Shown: positions 8,346 to 17,507, counted from the first letter of the stretch. The stretch is DNA of 64,000 nt from Zobellia laminariae (GCF_009725995.1 NZ_RCNS01000003.1:1-64000); one strand, 5' to 3'. The notes: generated from the letters alone by a model not told the origin. Numbers and translations: made by a program.

Positions 8346-8509
8346 TTTTCATACGCAATACCGCGACTTTTATAAAGGCTGTTTTGCTTTTACCAACTTT
8401 ACTGGCTACTTTAGATAACTACACACAACTAGGCATATATTCCAAAAGTCACAGCTATCTTCTTCTCGGTAGGCTGCGCCTTCCGGAAGATATACCCGGA
8501 CCGTTGTAG
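8343..8509 (+). repeat. attC-like element B, copy 4 (left end truncated)
   Basis: It begins in CCGCGACTTTTATAAAGGCTG without the GGTCCGGG box and ends in the usual GGAAGATATACCCGGACC followed by GTTGTAG (8503). Element A and the left inner box are deleted. Confidence 0.7.
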
Positions 8510-8533
8510 TGCTATTTGAAAAACATTTTATTA

Positions 8534-8557
8534 ATGTACCAATTTTTGGTATATTTG
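8534..8557 (+). promoter_or_regulatory. parDE promoter box and operator palindrome
   Basis: ATGTACCAA (8534-8542) and TTGGTATAT (8546-8554) form an inverted repeat around TTT, a good site for a ribbon-helix-helix ParD dimer. The Bacteroidota -7 box TATATTTG (8550-8557, fits TAnnTTTG) overlaps its right arm, so binding would block transcription. Autoregulation is inferred from family knowledge. Confidence 0.6.
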
Positions 8558-8574
8558 AAGTAAATAGTTATCAA

Positions 8575-8826
8575 ATGAACAAAAACACATCAGTATCACT
8601 CGGAAATTATTTTGACCAATTTGTGCAAAATAGTATAAGCGAAGGAAGATTTAAAAACGTTAGTGAAGTTATACGTGCTGGACTTCGACTTTTAGAGGAA
8701 GAAGAAAGTAAAGTTATCGCCTTAAAAAATGCAATTAAAGAAGGTATCGACAGCGGAATTGCTCACGACTTTGACCCAAAAAAACATTTGGAGTCTTTAA
8801 AAGCGAAAAAGCACTCGAATGGCTGA
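8575..8826 (+). CDS. parD: ParD-type antitoxin (cassette 8)
   Basis: From Met at 8575 the product has 83 residues and is a ribbon-helix-helix antitoxin: the N-terminal strand MNKNTSVSLGNYF is followed by VSEVIRAGLRLLEEEE, then a charged tail that would wrap the toxin. The frame opens at 8509, but those codons hold the promoter and operator, so the later start is preferred. Its stop overlaps the start of the toxin gene by 8 bp, as usual for translationally coupled pairs. This is the one cassette in the array with a recognisable promoter of its own. Confidence 0.9.
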   Translation: MNKNTSVSLGNYFDQFVQNSISEGRFKNVSEVIRAGLRLLEEEESKVIALKNAIKEGIDSGIAHDFDPKKHLESLKAKKHSNG

Positions 8827-9118
8827 ATATAAACTGACCAATAAAGCTGTCGAGGATTTATCAAAGATTTGGGATTATACATTTGAGGTATGGTCTGAAA
8901 AACAAGCTGACAAATACTACGGTGGGCTGATTTCTAACTTTGAGGAAATTGCTGAAAATCCAGAGTTAGGAAAAAACTACGAAGGTATATCGAAGCAACT
9001 TCTAGGACTAAAAGCAAATCGACATATAATATTCTACAGAGCTTTGAATGAAGATTATGTTGAGATAACAAGAATATTACATGAAAGAATGGATTTAAAG
9101 AAAAGAATAGCGGAATAA
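8819..9118 (+). CDS. parE: ParE/RelE-family toxin (cassette 8)
   Basis: A 99-residue basic protein of the RelE/ParE fold: an N-terminal strand (AEYKLTNKAVEDLSKIWDYT), two helices, then the strand pair HIIFYRALNEDYVEITRILHERMD typical of ParE. ParE proteins poison DNA gyrase; RelE relatives cut mRNA on the ribosome, and the sequence alone cannot separate these, but pairing with ParD favours ParE. Toxin-antitoxin cassettes are known to stabilise integron arrays, which fits its place at the far end. Confidence 0.88.
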   Translation: MAEYKLTNKAVEDLSKIWDYTFEVWSEKQADKYYGGLISNFEEIAENPELGKNYEGISKQLLGLKANRHIIFYRALNEDYVEITRILHERMDLKKRIAE

Positions 9119-9120
9119 AA

Positions 9121-9269
9121 ACTACACACAAAAATGTCTATAATTAATGTGGGGTTTAGCTTTGGACAAGAAAGAAAGAATAAAGCAAAACAATAAGCTT
9201 TAGCTTCGTGCGCAGACGGAAACAAAAAGTTCCCTTACTACCCCACTACGCTTAGCCAAACCGCTGATG
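9121..9269 (+). repeat. attC-like site 8, decayed, right end of array
   Basis: ACTACACAC (9121) is an imperfect complement of the cassette start GTTGTAGTGC (8503). CTATAATTAATGTGGGG pairs with CCCCACTACGCTTAG. The terminal GCTGATG (9263) replaces GTTGAGG and is followed by about 20 bp resembling element A (GGCCATAATCTAAAGACC), after which repeat homology stops. The last site being the most decayed fits the oldest end of an array. Confidence 0.55.
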
Positions 9270-9368
9270 GCCATAATCTAAAGACCAAAATCTTTAGTTT
9301 TTTAATATTTCAAAAACTCTTATTGAACTACTAAGCAAATTTTACCCCTGGTGGATTGAAGTGTAACC

Positions 9369-9397
9369 TTGCAAAACCCAATTTAACCGTATCTTTG
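9369..9397 (+). promoter_or_regulatory. Promoter of ygiQ
   Basis: TTG (9369-9371), an 18-bp spacer and TATCTTTG (9390-9397) match the Bacteroidota sigma factor consensus TTTG-N17-23-TAnnTTTG. The ATG at 9405 lies about 7 bp downstream, so the transcript should have almost no leader. Confidence 0.65.
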
Positions 9398-9404
9398 CAA
9401 CTAT

Positions 9405-11357
9405 ATGCAAACCAACAAACTTACAGATTGGCTACCAACTACGAACAAAGAAGTTAAAATTCGGGGTTGGGAGGAATTAGATGTTATTCTATTTAGCGGA
9501 GACGCTTATGTAGACCACCCTTCATTTGGGCCAGCTGTAATTGGTCGTATTTTAGAAAGTTATGGCTTAAAAGTGGCTATCGTTCCACAACCAAGTGTGA
9601 CCGATGATTTGCAAGATTTTACGAAATTAGGGACACCAAAATTATTTTTTGGCGTTACTGGTGGTTGTATGGATCCTATGGTAAGCAATTATACAGCGAG
9701 TAAGAAACGTAGAGATAAAGATGCCTATACACCAAATGGTGATAAAGGATTTAGACCTGATTATGCTACATCTGTTTATTCTAGTATTTTAAAAGATAAG
9801 TTTCCTGATATTCCAGTTTTAATAGGTGGAATTGAAGCTTCGCTGCGGCGGGTTACTCACTACGATTATTGGAGTGATAAGCTAATGCCGAGCATACTAG
9901 AAACTTCCAAAGCAGATATGTTGGTTTATGGTATGGGCGAACAACCTTTGCGAGAAGTGGTTAAGCTATTGCAAAAAGGAGTTCCTTTTTCAAGCTTAAG
10001 AACCATAAAACAAACTGCTTTTTTAGTACATAAAGATGAATCCATTCCTAAAAATAAAAATTGGGAAGATGTAGAAATTGTATCGCATGAAGTCTGTTTA
10101 AAGGATAAGAAAAAGTTTGCCTCTAATTTTAAAATTATAGAGCAAGAATCTAATAAACTTAAAGCAAGACGAATTTTTCAAGGGGTAAAAGACAGAACGT
10201 TGGTAATCAATCCACCATACCCAACAATGACTGAAAAAGAAATTGATGCTTCTTTTGATTTACCCTACACACGGTTACCACATCCAAAATATAATAAGCG
10301 TGGGCCAATTCCCGCGTTTGAAATGATCAAGACTTCTATTAACATTCACCGTGGTTGTTTTGGCGGTTGTAGTTTCTGTACAATTTCAGCACATCAAGGT
10401 AAATTTATAGCTAGTAGAAGTAAAGAGTCTGTATTAAGGGAAGTAGACAAAGTTGCTAATATGCCTGATTTTAAAGGCTACCTATCAGATATTGGAGGGC
10501 CTTCTGCTAATATGTATCAAATGAAAGGGAAAGTACAATCCATTTGCGATAAATGTGTTGCTCCTTCATGTATTTCACCTGTAATATGTAGCAATTTAGA
10601 CACTTCTCATAAACCGCTAACCGAATTATACCAAGCCATAGATAAAAATCCAAAAATAAAAAAATCGTTTATTAGTAGTGGTATTCGTCATGATATGTTG
10701 GTGCCTGAATTCAACAAGAATGCAGATGCAAAAGAATTAGATGATTATACTGAAGAGGTGATGACAAAGCATATTTCTGGACGTTTAAAAGTCGCACCAG
10801 AACACACATCTGACCCGGTTTTAAAATTGATGCGGAAACCCTCATTTCAATACTTTCATAAGTTTAAAGAGCGTTTTGACAAAATCAATATTAAGAAGAA
10901 CTTAAAACTTCAGCTTATTCCTTACTTTATTTCAAACCACCCGGCTTGTGAAGTAGAAGATATGGCAAACCTAGCTGCAGAAACCAAGGATATGGGCTTT
11001 CAGTTAGAGCAAGTACAAGGCTTCACTCCTACTCCTATGACGGTTGCAACGGTAATTTATTATAGTGGTTATCACCCCTATACTTTAAAGCCTACTAAAA
11101 CCCCAAAATCCAAAAAAGAAAAGGATGAACAACATCGTTTCTTTTTTTGGTATAAAAAAGGAAATAAAGATTGGATTAGAAATACTTTAAATAAGTTGGG
11201 CAGAAAAGATTTAGTTGATGTTTTAGTACCTGAAAAAGAGAATAAGACTTGGAAAAGCGTTAAACCTGTAGCCGTTAAAAACACGTTTGATGATGCTATT
11301 CCTTCTAGTCATTCACGTCAAAAAAGCAGTCATAGGTCTAAAAAGAAGAAACGTTAA
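9405..11357 (+). CDS. ygiQ: YgiQ family radical SAM protein
   Basis: A 650-residue protein of the usual length for YgiQ. It has a B12-binding-like N-terminal region (VDHPSFGPAVIGRILESYG), a radical SAM core with RGCFGGCSFC (Cys318, Cys322, Cys325 for the 4Fe-4S cluster), and the C-terminal DUF3362-type region ending in a Lys/Ser-rich tail. YgiQ enzymes are widespread, and their reaction is unsettled. It is the first chromosomal gene right of the cassette array, with its own strong promoter. A second radical SAM gene follows on the same strand. Confidence 0.93.
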   Translation: MQTNKLTDWLPTTNKEVKIRGWEELDVILFSGDAYVDHPSFGPAVIGRILESYGLKVAIVPQPSVTDDLQDFTKLGTPKLFFGVTGGCMDPMVSNYTASKKRRDKDAYTPNGDKGFRPDYATSVYSSILKDKFPDIPVLIGGIEASLRRVTHYDYWSDKLMPSILETSKADMLVYGMGEQPLREVVKLLQKGVPFSSLRTIKQTAFLVHKDESIPKNKNWEDVEIVSHEVCLKDKKKFASNFKIIEQESNKLKARRIFQGVKDRTLVINPPYPTMTEKEIDASFDLPYTRLPHPKYNKRGPIPAFEMIKTSINIHRGCFGGCSFCTISAHQGKFIASRSKESVLREVDKVANMPDFKGYLSDIGGPSANMYQMKGKVQSICDKCVAPSCISPVICSNLDTSHKPLTELYQAIDKNPKIKKSFISSGIRHDMLVPEFNKNADAKELDDYTEEVMTKHISGRLKVAPEHTSDPVLKLMRKPSFQYFHKFKERFDKINIKKNLKLQLIPYFISNHPACEVEDMANLAAETKDMGFQLEQVQGFTPTPMTVATVIYYSGYHPYTLKPTKTPKSKKEKDEQHRFFFWYKKGNKDWIRNTLNKLGRKDLVDVLVPEKENKTWKSVKPVAVKNTFDDAIPSSHSRQKSSHRSKKKKR

Positions 11358-11413
11358 ATTATAGGCTAATCTCCTTACTAAACATAGCTCTGGCGTTATA
11401 ACATGTCTCTATT

Positions 11414-13600
11414 TTGAAAGACCTTTTACTTATTACCCCACCATTTACGCAACTAAACACACCGTACCCTGCAACGGCATACCTCAAAGGTTTTTTAAAT
11501 ACGAAAGAAATTTCTAGTTTTCAGTTAGACCTTGGTATTGAAGTCATTAATACGCTTTTTACTAGAAAAGAATTACAGTTTTTGTTTGATAGTGCTTTTG
11601 AAAACAAAACTATTGTAACAGAAAATTGTGAGCGTATTTACGGGTTGCGCCATGCGTATTTAAATTCTATAGAAGCGGTAATTTCTTTTCTACAAGGTAA
11701 AAATGAAACTTTAGCAAGGCAGATTTGTACCGATGGATTTTTACCGGAAGCATCTCGTTTTAATCAGTTAGATGATTTAGATTGGGCCTTTGGTACTATG
11801 GGTATGCAGGACAAAGCTAAACATTTGGCTACCTTGTATTTAGAAGATTTATCCGATTTTTTGGTGGAATGTATCGACCCTAATTTTGGCTTTAGTAGAT
11901 ATGCAGAGCGATTAGGGCGCAGTGCAAATTCTTTTGATGAGTTGTATGAGGCCTTGCAAGGTGATTTATCTTATATAGACGAACTCACTATTTCTACATT
12001 GCACGAACATTTAACCAAAGTACAGCCCAAATTGGTATGTTTTTCAGTCCCTTTTCCTGGGAATTTGTATAGTGCTTTTAGATGCGCAGAACATATAAAA
12101 AATAATTTTCCTTCCATAAAAATTGCCATGGGTGGTGGTTTTCCTAATACCGAATTACGGTCTATTTCTGATGCCCGGGTTTTTAGTTTTTTTGACTTTA
12201 TTAGTTTGGACGATGGAGAGTTACCTGTGGAATTATTGACGAATTACTGCATAAATAACTCAGAAACGGAGCTAAAACGCACCTTTTTACTAGAAAACGG
12301 TGTTGTTACGTATAAAAACAATAGTGCCAAACCAGATTATAAACATAGCGAAGTAGGCACGCCAGATTACTCAGACCTACTGTTGGACTCCTATATTTCC
12401 GTAATAGAGGTAGCAAACCCTATGCATAGCCTTTGGAGCGATGGCCGTTGGAACAAATTAACCATGGCACATGGCTGTTATTGGGGAAAATGCACCTTCT
12501 GCGATGTTTCTTTAGACTACATCAAAATTTATGAGCCTGTTGCAGCGCGTATTTTGGTAGACCGGATGGAGGAAGTTATTGCGCAAACTAACGAAAACGG
12601 TTTCCATTTTGTAGATGAAGCTGCTCCGCCATCTTTAATGAAAGCTTTGGCCCTAGAGATTTTAAAAAGGAATCTTAGTGTTACTTGGTGGGCGAATATT
12701 AGGTTTGAGAAAAATTTCACCCAAGACTTGTGTCTACTCTTAAAAGCATCTGGTTGTATTGCAATTTCAGGAGGTTTAGAAGTAGCCTCTGATCGGTTAT
12801 TGAAATTGATAGATAAAGGGGTTACTGTGGAACAAGTAGCCCAGGTTACGCGCAATTTTACGAGCGCTAATATTATGGTGCATAGTTACCTAATGTATGG
12901 CTATCCTACCCAAACCGTTCAAGAAACGGTAGATAGCTTAGAAATGGTCAGACAGTTGTTTCAGTTGGGTATTATCCAATCTGGTTTTTGGCATCAATTT
13001 GCCTTAACTGCGCATAGTCCTATAGGACTAGCTCCCCATGATTATGGTATTGTACCTACTTATGAGGATATTACTTTTGCAAATAACGATGTTCAGTTTA
13101 AAGATAATACCGGCATTGACCATGGTATATTTAGTTTTGGGCTAAAAAAATCGCTTTTTAATTTTATGCACGGTATTGGTTTTGATATGCCTATACAAGA
13201 TTGGTTTGATTTTACTATTCCCCAAACTCAAATTGAACCTTATTTTATTGAAGATTCATTAAACACCCCTGTTGAATTTAAGGTTAAGCCTAACGCTAAA
13301 ATTGTTTGGATAGGTGGCGAACCTAATTCCAACGTCATTACCAAAACAAAGCGAGGAAAATCTTGGGAGATGCTAAGCCTTACATTTTACGATAAACAGG
13401 AAACTATTGCCATTACACTAGAGTTAGAAGAAGGAACGTGGTTTTTAAACCAGCTTCCTAATCTTATGCCTTCGGCAGATGTTTTACCTTCTTTTAAAAG
13501 CTTAAAATCGAATTTTGAAAAAGACTTTGAGAATTTTGAACTTTTTTGGTTCTCTAAACCAATAAATCATTTAAAGGAATTTGGTTTGTTAGCGGTGTAA
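11414..13600 (+). CDS. B12-binding-type radical SAM protein
   Basis: A 728-residue protein. The N-terminus (LLLITPPFTQLNTPYPATAY) resembles the cobalamin-binding-like domain of the MiaB/BchE class, but I see no DxHxxG motif, so B12 may not be bound tightly. The radical SAM core is marked by HGCYWGKCTFCDV with Cys355, Cys360 and Cys363, that is CX4CX2C rather than CX3CX2C. The C-terminal part is unassigned. The start is a TTG at 11414; an ATG at 11403 is out of frame and stops at once. It follows ygiQ by 56 bp and may be co-transcribed. Substrate unknown. Confidence 0.85.
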   Translation: MKDLLLITPPFTQLNTPYPATAYLKGFLNTKEISSFQLDLGIEVINTLFTRKELQFLFDSAFENKTIVTENCERIYGLRHAYLNSIEAVISFLQGKNETLARQICTDGFLPEASRFNQLDDLDWAFGTMGMQDKAKHLATLYLEDLSDFLVECIDPNFGFSRYAERLGRSANSFDELYEALQGDLSYIDELTISTLHEHLTKVQPKLVCFSVPFPGNLYSAFRCAEHIKNNFPSIKIAMGGGFPNTELRSISDARVFSFFDFISLDDGELPVELLTNYCINNSETELKRTFLLENGVVTYKNNSAKPDYKHSEVGTPDYSDLLLDSYISVIEVANPMHSLWSDGRWNKLTMAHGCYWGKCTFCDVSLDYIKIYEPVAARILVDRMEEVIAQTNENGFHFVDEAAPPSLMKALALEILKRNLSVTWWANIRFEKNFTQDLCLLLKASGCIAISGGLEVASDRLLKLIDKGVTVEQVAQVTRNFTSANIMVHSYLMYGYPTQTVQETVDSLEMVRQLFQLGIIQSGFWHQFALTAHSPIGLAPHDYGIVPTYEDITFANNDVQFKDNTGIDHGIFSFGLKKSLFNFMHGIGFDMPIQDWFDFTIPQTQIEPYFIEDSLNTPVEFKVKPNAKIVWIGGEPNSNVITKTKRGKSWEMLSLTFYDKQETIAITLELEEGTWFLNQLPNLMPSADVLPSFKSLKSNFEKDFENFELFWFSKPINHLKEFGLLAV

Positions 13601-13717
13601 TCAAATAATATAGTAAACTACCTCGGGGCAAGCCCACAAGGCATTACGTTCACAGAAAATTATTGATGGTTTTTCCTGAAATAGAACCGCTGATTTTCAA
13701 AATACAAGGTCATCATT

Positions 13718-14461
13718 TTAGTTTAGTATTTTGGACTTGTTATACTCGTAATTCATCCTAGCGATATTAAGTACTGAAATGTCTTCAGGACACTCTACCT
13801 GGCAAGCCTCGGTATTGGTGCAATGTCCAAAACCTTCTTCCTCCATCTGATTGACCATAGCCACTACCCTTTTTCTTGTTTCTTTTTGACCTTGAGGCAA
13901 AAGTTCTAATTGGGTAATCTTAGCACTTGTAAACAAAGCAGCACTAGAGTTTTTACAACTAGCCACACAGGCACCACAACCAATGCAAGCAGCAGAGTCA
14001 AAAGCAGCTTCTGCAATTTCATTGGTAATTGGTATGGTATTGGCCTCCGGAGCTTGACCGGTATCCACGGACACATAACCTCCTGAAGTAATAATATGAT
14101 CCAATGAAGAACGGTTGATTTTTAGGTCTCTGACAACGGGAAAAGCGGCTGCTTTAAAAGGTTCTACATATATGGTATCTCCATCCTTGAAAGAGCGCAT
14201 ATGAAGCTGACAGGTAGTCGTATTTTTTAAAGGACCGTGGGCTATACCGTTAATCATAACTCCACATTGGCCACAAATACCTTCTCTACAATCATGGTCA
14301 AACTCTACAGGGTGTTCCCCTTTCTTAACCAGTTTTATATTTAGCGTGTCTAGCATCTCCAAAAAGGACATTTCTTGGTGAACATCATCCAAAGTATATT
14401 CTTTAAATCCTCCCTTGCTTTGGCTATCCTTTTGTCGCCATATTTTTAAGTGTATTTTCAT
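13718..14461 (-). CDS. sdhB: Succinate dehydrogenase/fumarate reductase iron-sulfur subunit
   Basis: A 247-residue protein that passes electrons from the flavoprotein to the membrane subunit. The 2Fe-2S site is visible as CREGICGQC plus a later Cys (TTTCQLH); the 4Fe-4S and 3Fe-4S sites as CIGCGACVASCKN and CTNTEACQVECPEDI. It is the last gene of sdhCAB on the minus strand, 6 bp after sdhA. The length and motif order match the B-type enzymes of Bacteroidota and Epsilonproteobacteria. Confidence 0.95.
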   Translation of the reverse strand: MKIHLKIWRQKDSQSKGGFKEYTLDDVHQEMSFLEMLDTLNIKLVKKGEHPVEFDHDCREGICGQCGVMINGIAHGPLKNTTTCQLHMRSFKDGDTIYVEPFKAAAFPVVRDLKINRSSLDHIITSGGYVSVDTGQAPEANTIPITNEIAEAAFDSAACIGCGACVASCKNSSAALFTSAKITQLELLPQGQKETRKRVVAMVNQMEEEGFGHCTNTEACQVECPEDISVLNIARMNYEYNKSKILN

Positions 14462-14467
14462 TCTCTT

Positions 14468-16390
14468 TTATTTATAGCTTCGCACGGAAGGTGTTACTGT
14501 TTCAAAAGTCAAGCTCTCCTTATTCAATATTGGTGTAGACGGATCTTTGTTCCATTCCCAGGCAGAGGAATAGCAAAAATTAGCATCGTCTCGTTTGGCT
14601 TCTCCTTCTTCGGTTTGATATTCTATTCTAAAATGTGCTCCGCAAGATTCTTCTCTCTGTAGCGCATCAACACACATCAGTTCCGCAATTTCCATATAAT
14701 CCGCTACCCTACCGGCTTTTTCTAGTTCGCTGTTTACTTCTGAAGCATCACCGGGAACAATAAGATTTTCTTTAAATTCTTTTCGTAATTCTCTTATGTT
14801 TTTAATAGCTTTTTCCAGACCTTCTTTAGATCGGGATAAACCACATTTATCATAAAGTTCGCTTCCCAATACCTTATGAAATTCTTCTGCAGTTTTGTTT
14901 CCCTTGGTTGCAAGAAATCCTTCCATCTGTCTTTTAACGGCCTCTTCTGCCTTGTCAAATTCAGGATGATTAATATCTGTTTTTGGATTCTTAATCTCGT
15001 CCGCAAGAAAATTCTGAAGGGTATAAGGCAAAACAAAATATCCATCTACACAAGCCTGTAATAGTGAATTAGCTCCCAACCGGTTTGCGCCATGATCCGA
15101 AAAATTAGCTTCTCCTATGGCAAAAAGCCCTGGAATTGTTGTCATTAGCTCATAGTCTACCCAAAGCCCTCCCATGGAAAAATGGGCTGCAGGAGAAATT
15201 TTCATCGGCTCCAAATAAGCATCAATGTCGGTTATTTTCTTATACATCGAAAACAGGTTGCCATAGCGTTCTACAATAACATCCTTGCCATATTCTTTTA
15301 GTGCCCTTGAAAAATCTAGGTAAACAGCATTTTTAAGTTCCCCAACACCCTTTCCTTCATCAATCTGTTCTTTGGCCGATCTAGAAGCAATATCTCTGGG
15401 CGCTAGATTCCCAAAAGCGGGATATTTGCGTTCCAAATAATAATCTCTTTCCTCTTCCGGAATGTCGTTGGCTTTTCGGGTTTCGTTCTTATCCTTCGGC
15501 ACCCATATCCTACCATCATTCCGTAACGATTCGGACATTAAAGTGAGTTTAGATTGGTATTCCCCACTTTGTGGCAAACAGGTAGGGTGAATTTGTGTCC
15601 AGCTGGGATTGGCCATAAACGCTCCTTTTTTATGCGCCCTCCAGATGGCAGAAACATTACAGCCCATTGCCAATGTTGATAGGTAATAGATTTTACCAAA
15701 ACCTCCGGTAGCCAGTACCACAGCGTGTGCTCCGTGACGCTCCACATTTCCGGTGTCTAGGTTCCTAGCGATAATCCCCTTGGCCTTACCATCAATAAGC
15801 ACAAGATCTAACATTTCGTGTCTAGCGTATAAGCTAACTTTTCCGGTATTGACCTGCCGCATTAAAGCTTGATAAGAACCTAATAATAACTGTTGCCCTG
15901 TCTGGCCCCTTGCGTAAAAGGTTCTGGATACCTGAACACCACCAAACGAACGGTTCCTGAGGTAACCGCTATATTCCCTTGCAAATGGGACGCCCTGGGC
16001 GGTTGCCTGATCTATTAAATTAGCCGAACATTCTGCAAGGCGATACGTATTTGCTTCCCGAGAGCGAAAATCACCACCTTTTAGCGTATCATAAAACATC
16101 CTGTATACGCTATCCCCATCGTTTTTATAATTCTTTGCCGCATTTACACCACCCTGTGCAGCCACAGAGTGCGCCCTTCTTGGCGAATCTTGAAAGCAAA
16201 AACTCTTTACGTTATAGCCCATCTCCGCAAGTGAAGCAGCTGCAGAAGCTCCTGCCAAACCTGTTCCTACCACAATAACTTCCAGCTTTTTTCGGTTATT
16301 GGGACTTACCAATTTAGCTTTCTTTTTATAAGTGTTCCACTTTTCACTAAGTGGTCCTTCCGGAATTTTAGTATTCAAAGAATTTTTCAT
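14468..16390 (-). CDS. sdhA: Succinate dehydrogenase/fumarate reductase flavoprotein subunit
   Basis: A 640-residue catalytic subunit that oxidises succinate to fumarate in the TCA cycle. A Rossmann motif [20 protein letters not shown] binds FAD, and [11 protein letters not shown] contains the His that carries FAD covalently. HPTCLP and the [14 protein letters not shown] region belong to the active site and FAD fold. It sits 4 bp after sdhC and 6 bp before sdhB, forming one operon. Confidence 0.96.
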   Translation of the reverse strand: MKNSLNTKIPEGPLSEKWNTYKKKAKLVSPNNRKKLEVIVVGTGLAGASAAASLAEMGYNVKSFCFQDSPRRAHSVAAQGGVNAAKNYKNDGDSVYRMFYDTLKGGDFRSREANTYRLAECSANLIDQATAQGVPFAREYSGYLRNRSFGGVQVSRTFYARGQTGQQLLLGSYQALMRQVNTGKVSLYARHEMLDLVLIDGKAKGIIARNLDTGNVERHGAHAVVLATGGFGKIYYLSTLAMGCNVSAIWRAHKKGAFMANPSWTQIHPTCLPQSGEYQSKLTLMSESLRNDGRIWVPKDKNETRKANDIPEEERDYYLERKYPAFGNLAPRDIASRSAKEQIDEGKGVGELKNAVYLDFSRALKEYGKDVIVERYGNLFSMYKKITDIDAYLEPMKISPAAHFSMGGLWVDYELMTTIPGLFAIGEANFSDHGANRLGANSLLQACVDGYFVLPYTLQNFLADEIKNPKTDINHPEFDKAEEAVKRQMEGFLATKGNKTAEEFHKVLGSELYDKCGLSRSKEGLEKAIKNIRELRKEFKENLIVPGDASEVNSELEKAGRVADYMEIAELMCVDALQREESCGAHFRIEYQTEEGEAKRDDANFCYSSAWEWNKDPSTPILNKESLTFETVTPSVRSYK

Positions 16391-16394
16391 CTAC

Positions 16395-17060
16395 TTAACG
16401 GTTTAGATAAATAAAAACAGGTATAATGATATAGCCCACAGTCATAATACCAGCGTATGCCATTCCTAAAAACTTTACTATTTTGGAATATAAAGGATGA
16501 TAAAGCCCCAGTGTTCTATGTGCACTGAATACTCCGTGCAACAAATGGTATCCTAAGGCTATTATAGCTAAGACATATAATATAACATACCACAGTTGGT
16601 CAAATGCAGCAATAACCAGCGTATATAAATCCTTGTTTCCATTTTCATCCAGAGGCATTTCTCCAAATTTATAATGGTACCAAAAGTCTTTGAAATGTAT
16701 AACCAAAAAAAGAAAAATAATACTTCCCAAAAACATCATATTGCGAGCGTACCACTTACTTGCTCTTCCCCGTTTATCCTTGGCATAGCCCGGTCCATTG
16801 GCCTTTTTACTTTTAAGGCTCATGTAAATGGCATCTATGGTGTGCAATAAAATGCACGCGTAGAGAACAATGGATATCACTTTTATAACAATATTACCTG
16901 CTAGCAAATGACTATACCAATTATACTGTAGCCTGGCCTCTTCTGCTGGCAATAATAGCTGAAGATTACCCAATAAATGAATGATAAGGAAAAAGGAAAG
17001 GAACAGGCCCGTTAAGGCCATCAAATTCTTTCGCGTCAATGCATTTTTAACGTACCACAT
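16395..17060 (-). CDS. sdhC: Succinate dehydrogenase cytochrome b subunit (B-type)
   Basis: A 221-residue membrane protein with five transmembrane helices (for example LTGLFLSFFLIIHLLGNLQL and IISIVLYACILLHTIDA-type segments). His residues in helices 1 to 4 (IIHLLG, LLHTID, VIHFKD, GYHLLHG) are placed to bind two b hemes, as in the single-subunit diheme anchors of B-type enzymes. It is the first gene of the operon. A short palindrome TGACC-CT-GGTCA (17203-17214) lies 140 bp upstream and could be a regulator site, but nothing links it to a protein. Confidence 0.93.
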   Translation of the reverse strand: MWYVKNALTRKNLMALTGLFLSFFLIIHLLGNLQLLLPAEEARLQYNWYSHLLAGNIVIKVISIVLYACILLHTIDAIYMSLKSKKANGPGYAKDKRGRASKWYARNMMFLGSIIFLFLVIHFKDFWYHYKFGEMPLDENGNKDLYTLVIAAFDQLWYVILYVLAIIALGYHLLHGVFSAHRTLGLYHPLYSKIVKFLGMAYAGIMTVGYIIIPVFIYLNR

Positions 17061-17507
17061 TATGATATCATTTTTTATTTAGACTTGTCTATGACCGTAA
17101 TCCCTATACTTTCCATCGCAATACCCCAAATAAAAAATACAATCAGGAAGAAAACACTTAAAGGCCTGAAACCCTAAGCTGTTAAAAGGTACACTAAGAT
17201 ATATGACCCTGGTCAAAAAGGCGAATTATGACACTAAAAATTCATACTTTTAAATATGAAATTCGCAAAAATGATAGCTATTTAATTTATAGTCTTCTAC
17301 GTCTTTATAAAAAAAAATGATGTTTTGTAATGCATTTATAAGTATTAAATCTGATTCCATTCTCTACTCATTATAACCAAGAAGCTATTTCAAGCAGTAA
17401 AAATTAAATACACTTTCTCTATTCGAATTATTAGGACCTCTATGAAATAGAAAAAGCAAAAATCCAGCGAGATTTTTGCTTTTTTTATATGATATTTAAA
17501 TGTAAAT
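17061..17507. other. Intergenic region between sdhC and dps
   Basis: No gene is seen. It holds the upstream region of the sdh operon (minus strand), the palindrome at 17203-17214 and the dps terminator at 17451-17484. Confidence 0.5.
17451..17484 (-). terminator. Rho-independent terminator of dps
   Basis: AAAAAGCAAAAATC (17451-17464) and GATTTTTGCTTTTT (17471-17484) form a 14-bp stem with a 6-base loop and T runs on both strands. It lies 24 bp beyond the dps stop. Confidence 0.85.

Larger units (their letters stand above)
148..9269 (+). mobile_element. Integron-like gene cassette array (no integrase in window)
   Basis: At least eight gene units lie head to tail on the plus strand. Several units begin with a GTTRRRY-like heptamer and end with its reverse complement: GTTGGGCACA (148) with TGTGCCCAAC (1068-1077); GTTGTACGC (1196) with GCGTACAAC (1773-1781); TTTGTAGGTAAGCC (2222) with GGCCTACCTACAAC (2785-2798, two mismatches); TTACCAGCA (3241) with TGCTGGTAA (4522-4530); GTTAGCATTA (4650) with TAATGCTAAC (5381-5390). 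Each right end is followed by a 65-200 bp imperfect hairpin leading to the next GTT. This is how integron cassettes and attC sites are built: the two ends of one cassette pair because they adjoin in the circular form. Start codons sit mostly 13-45 bp after the left end, with no room for a promoter except before parD. Polarity puts any attI and integrase to the left, outside the window. Calling it an integron is inference; the repeat structure is seen directly. Confidence 0.75.

Noticed and set aside
8324..8508. 61-residue open frame on the plus strand
   Set aside because: It lies wholly in attC-like repeat DNA shared with 2103-2223 and 3121-3240 and has no start context.
1..9300. CRISPR array
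   Set aside because: The repeats are 100-200 bp, hairpin-forming, unevenly spaced and separated by genes, so they are not CRISPR repeats; no cas genes are present.
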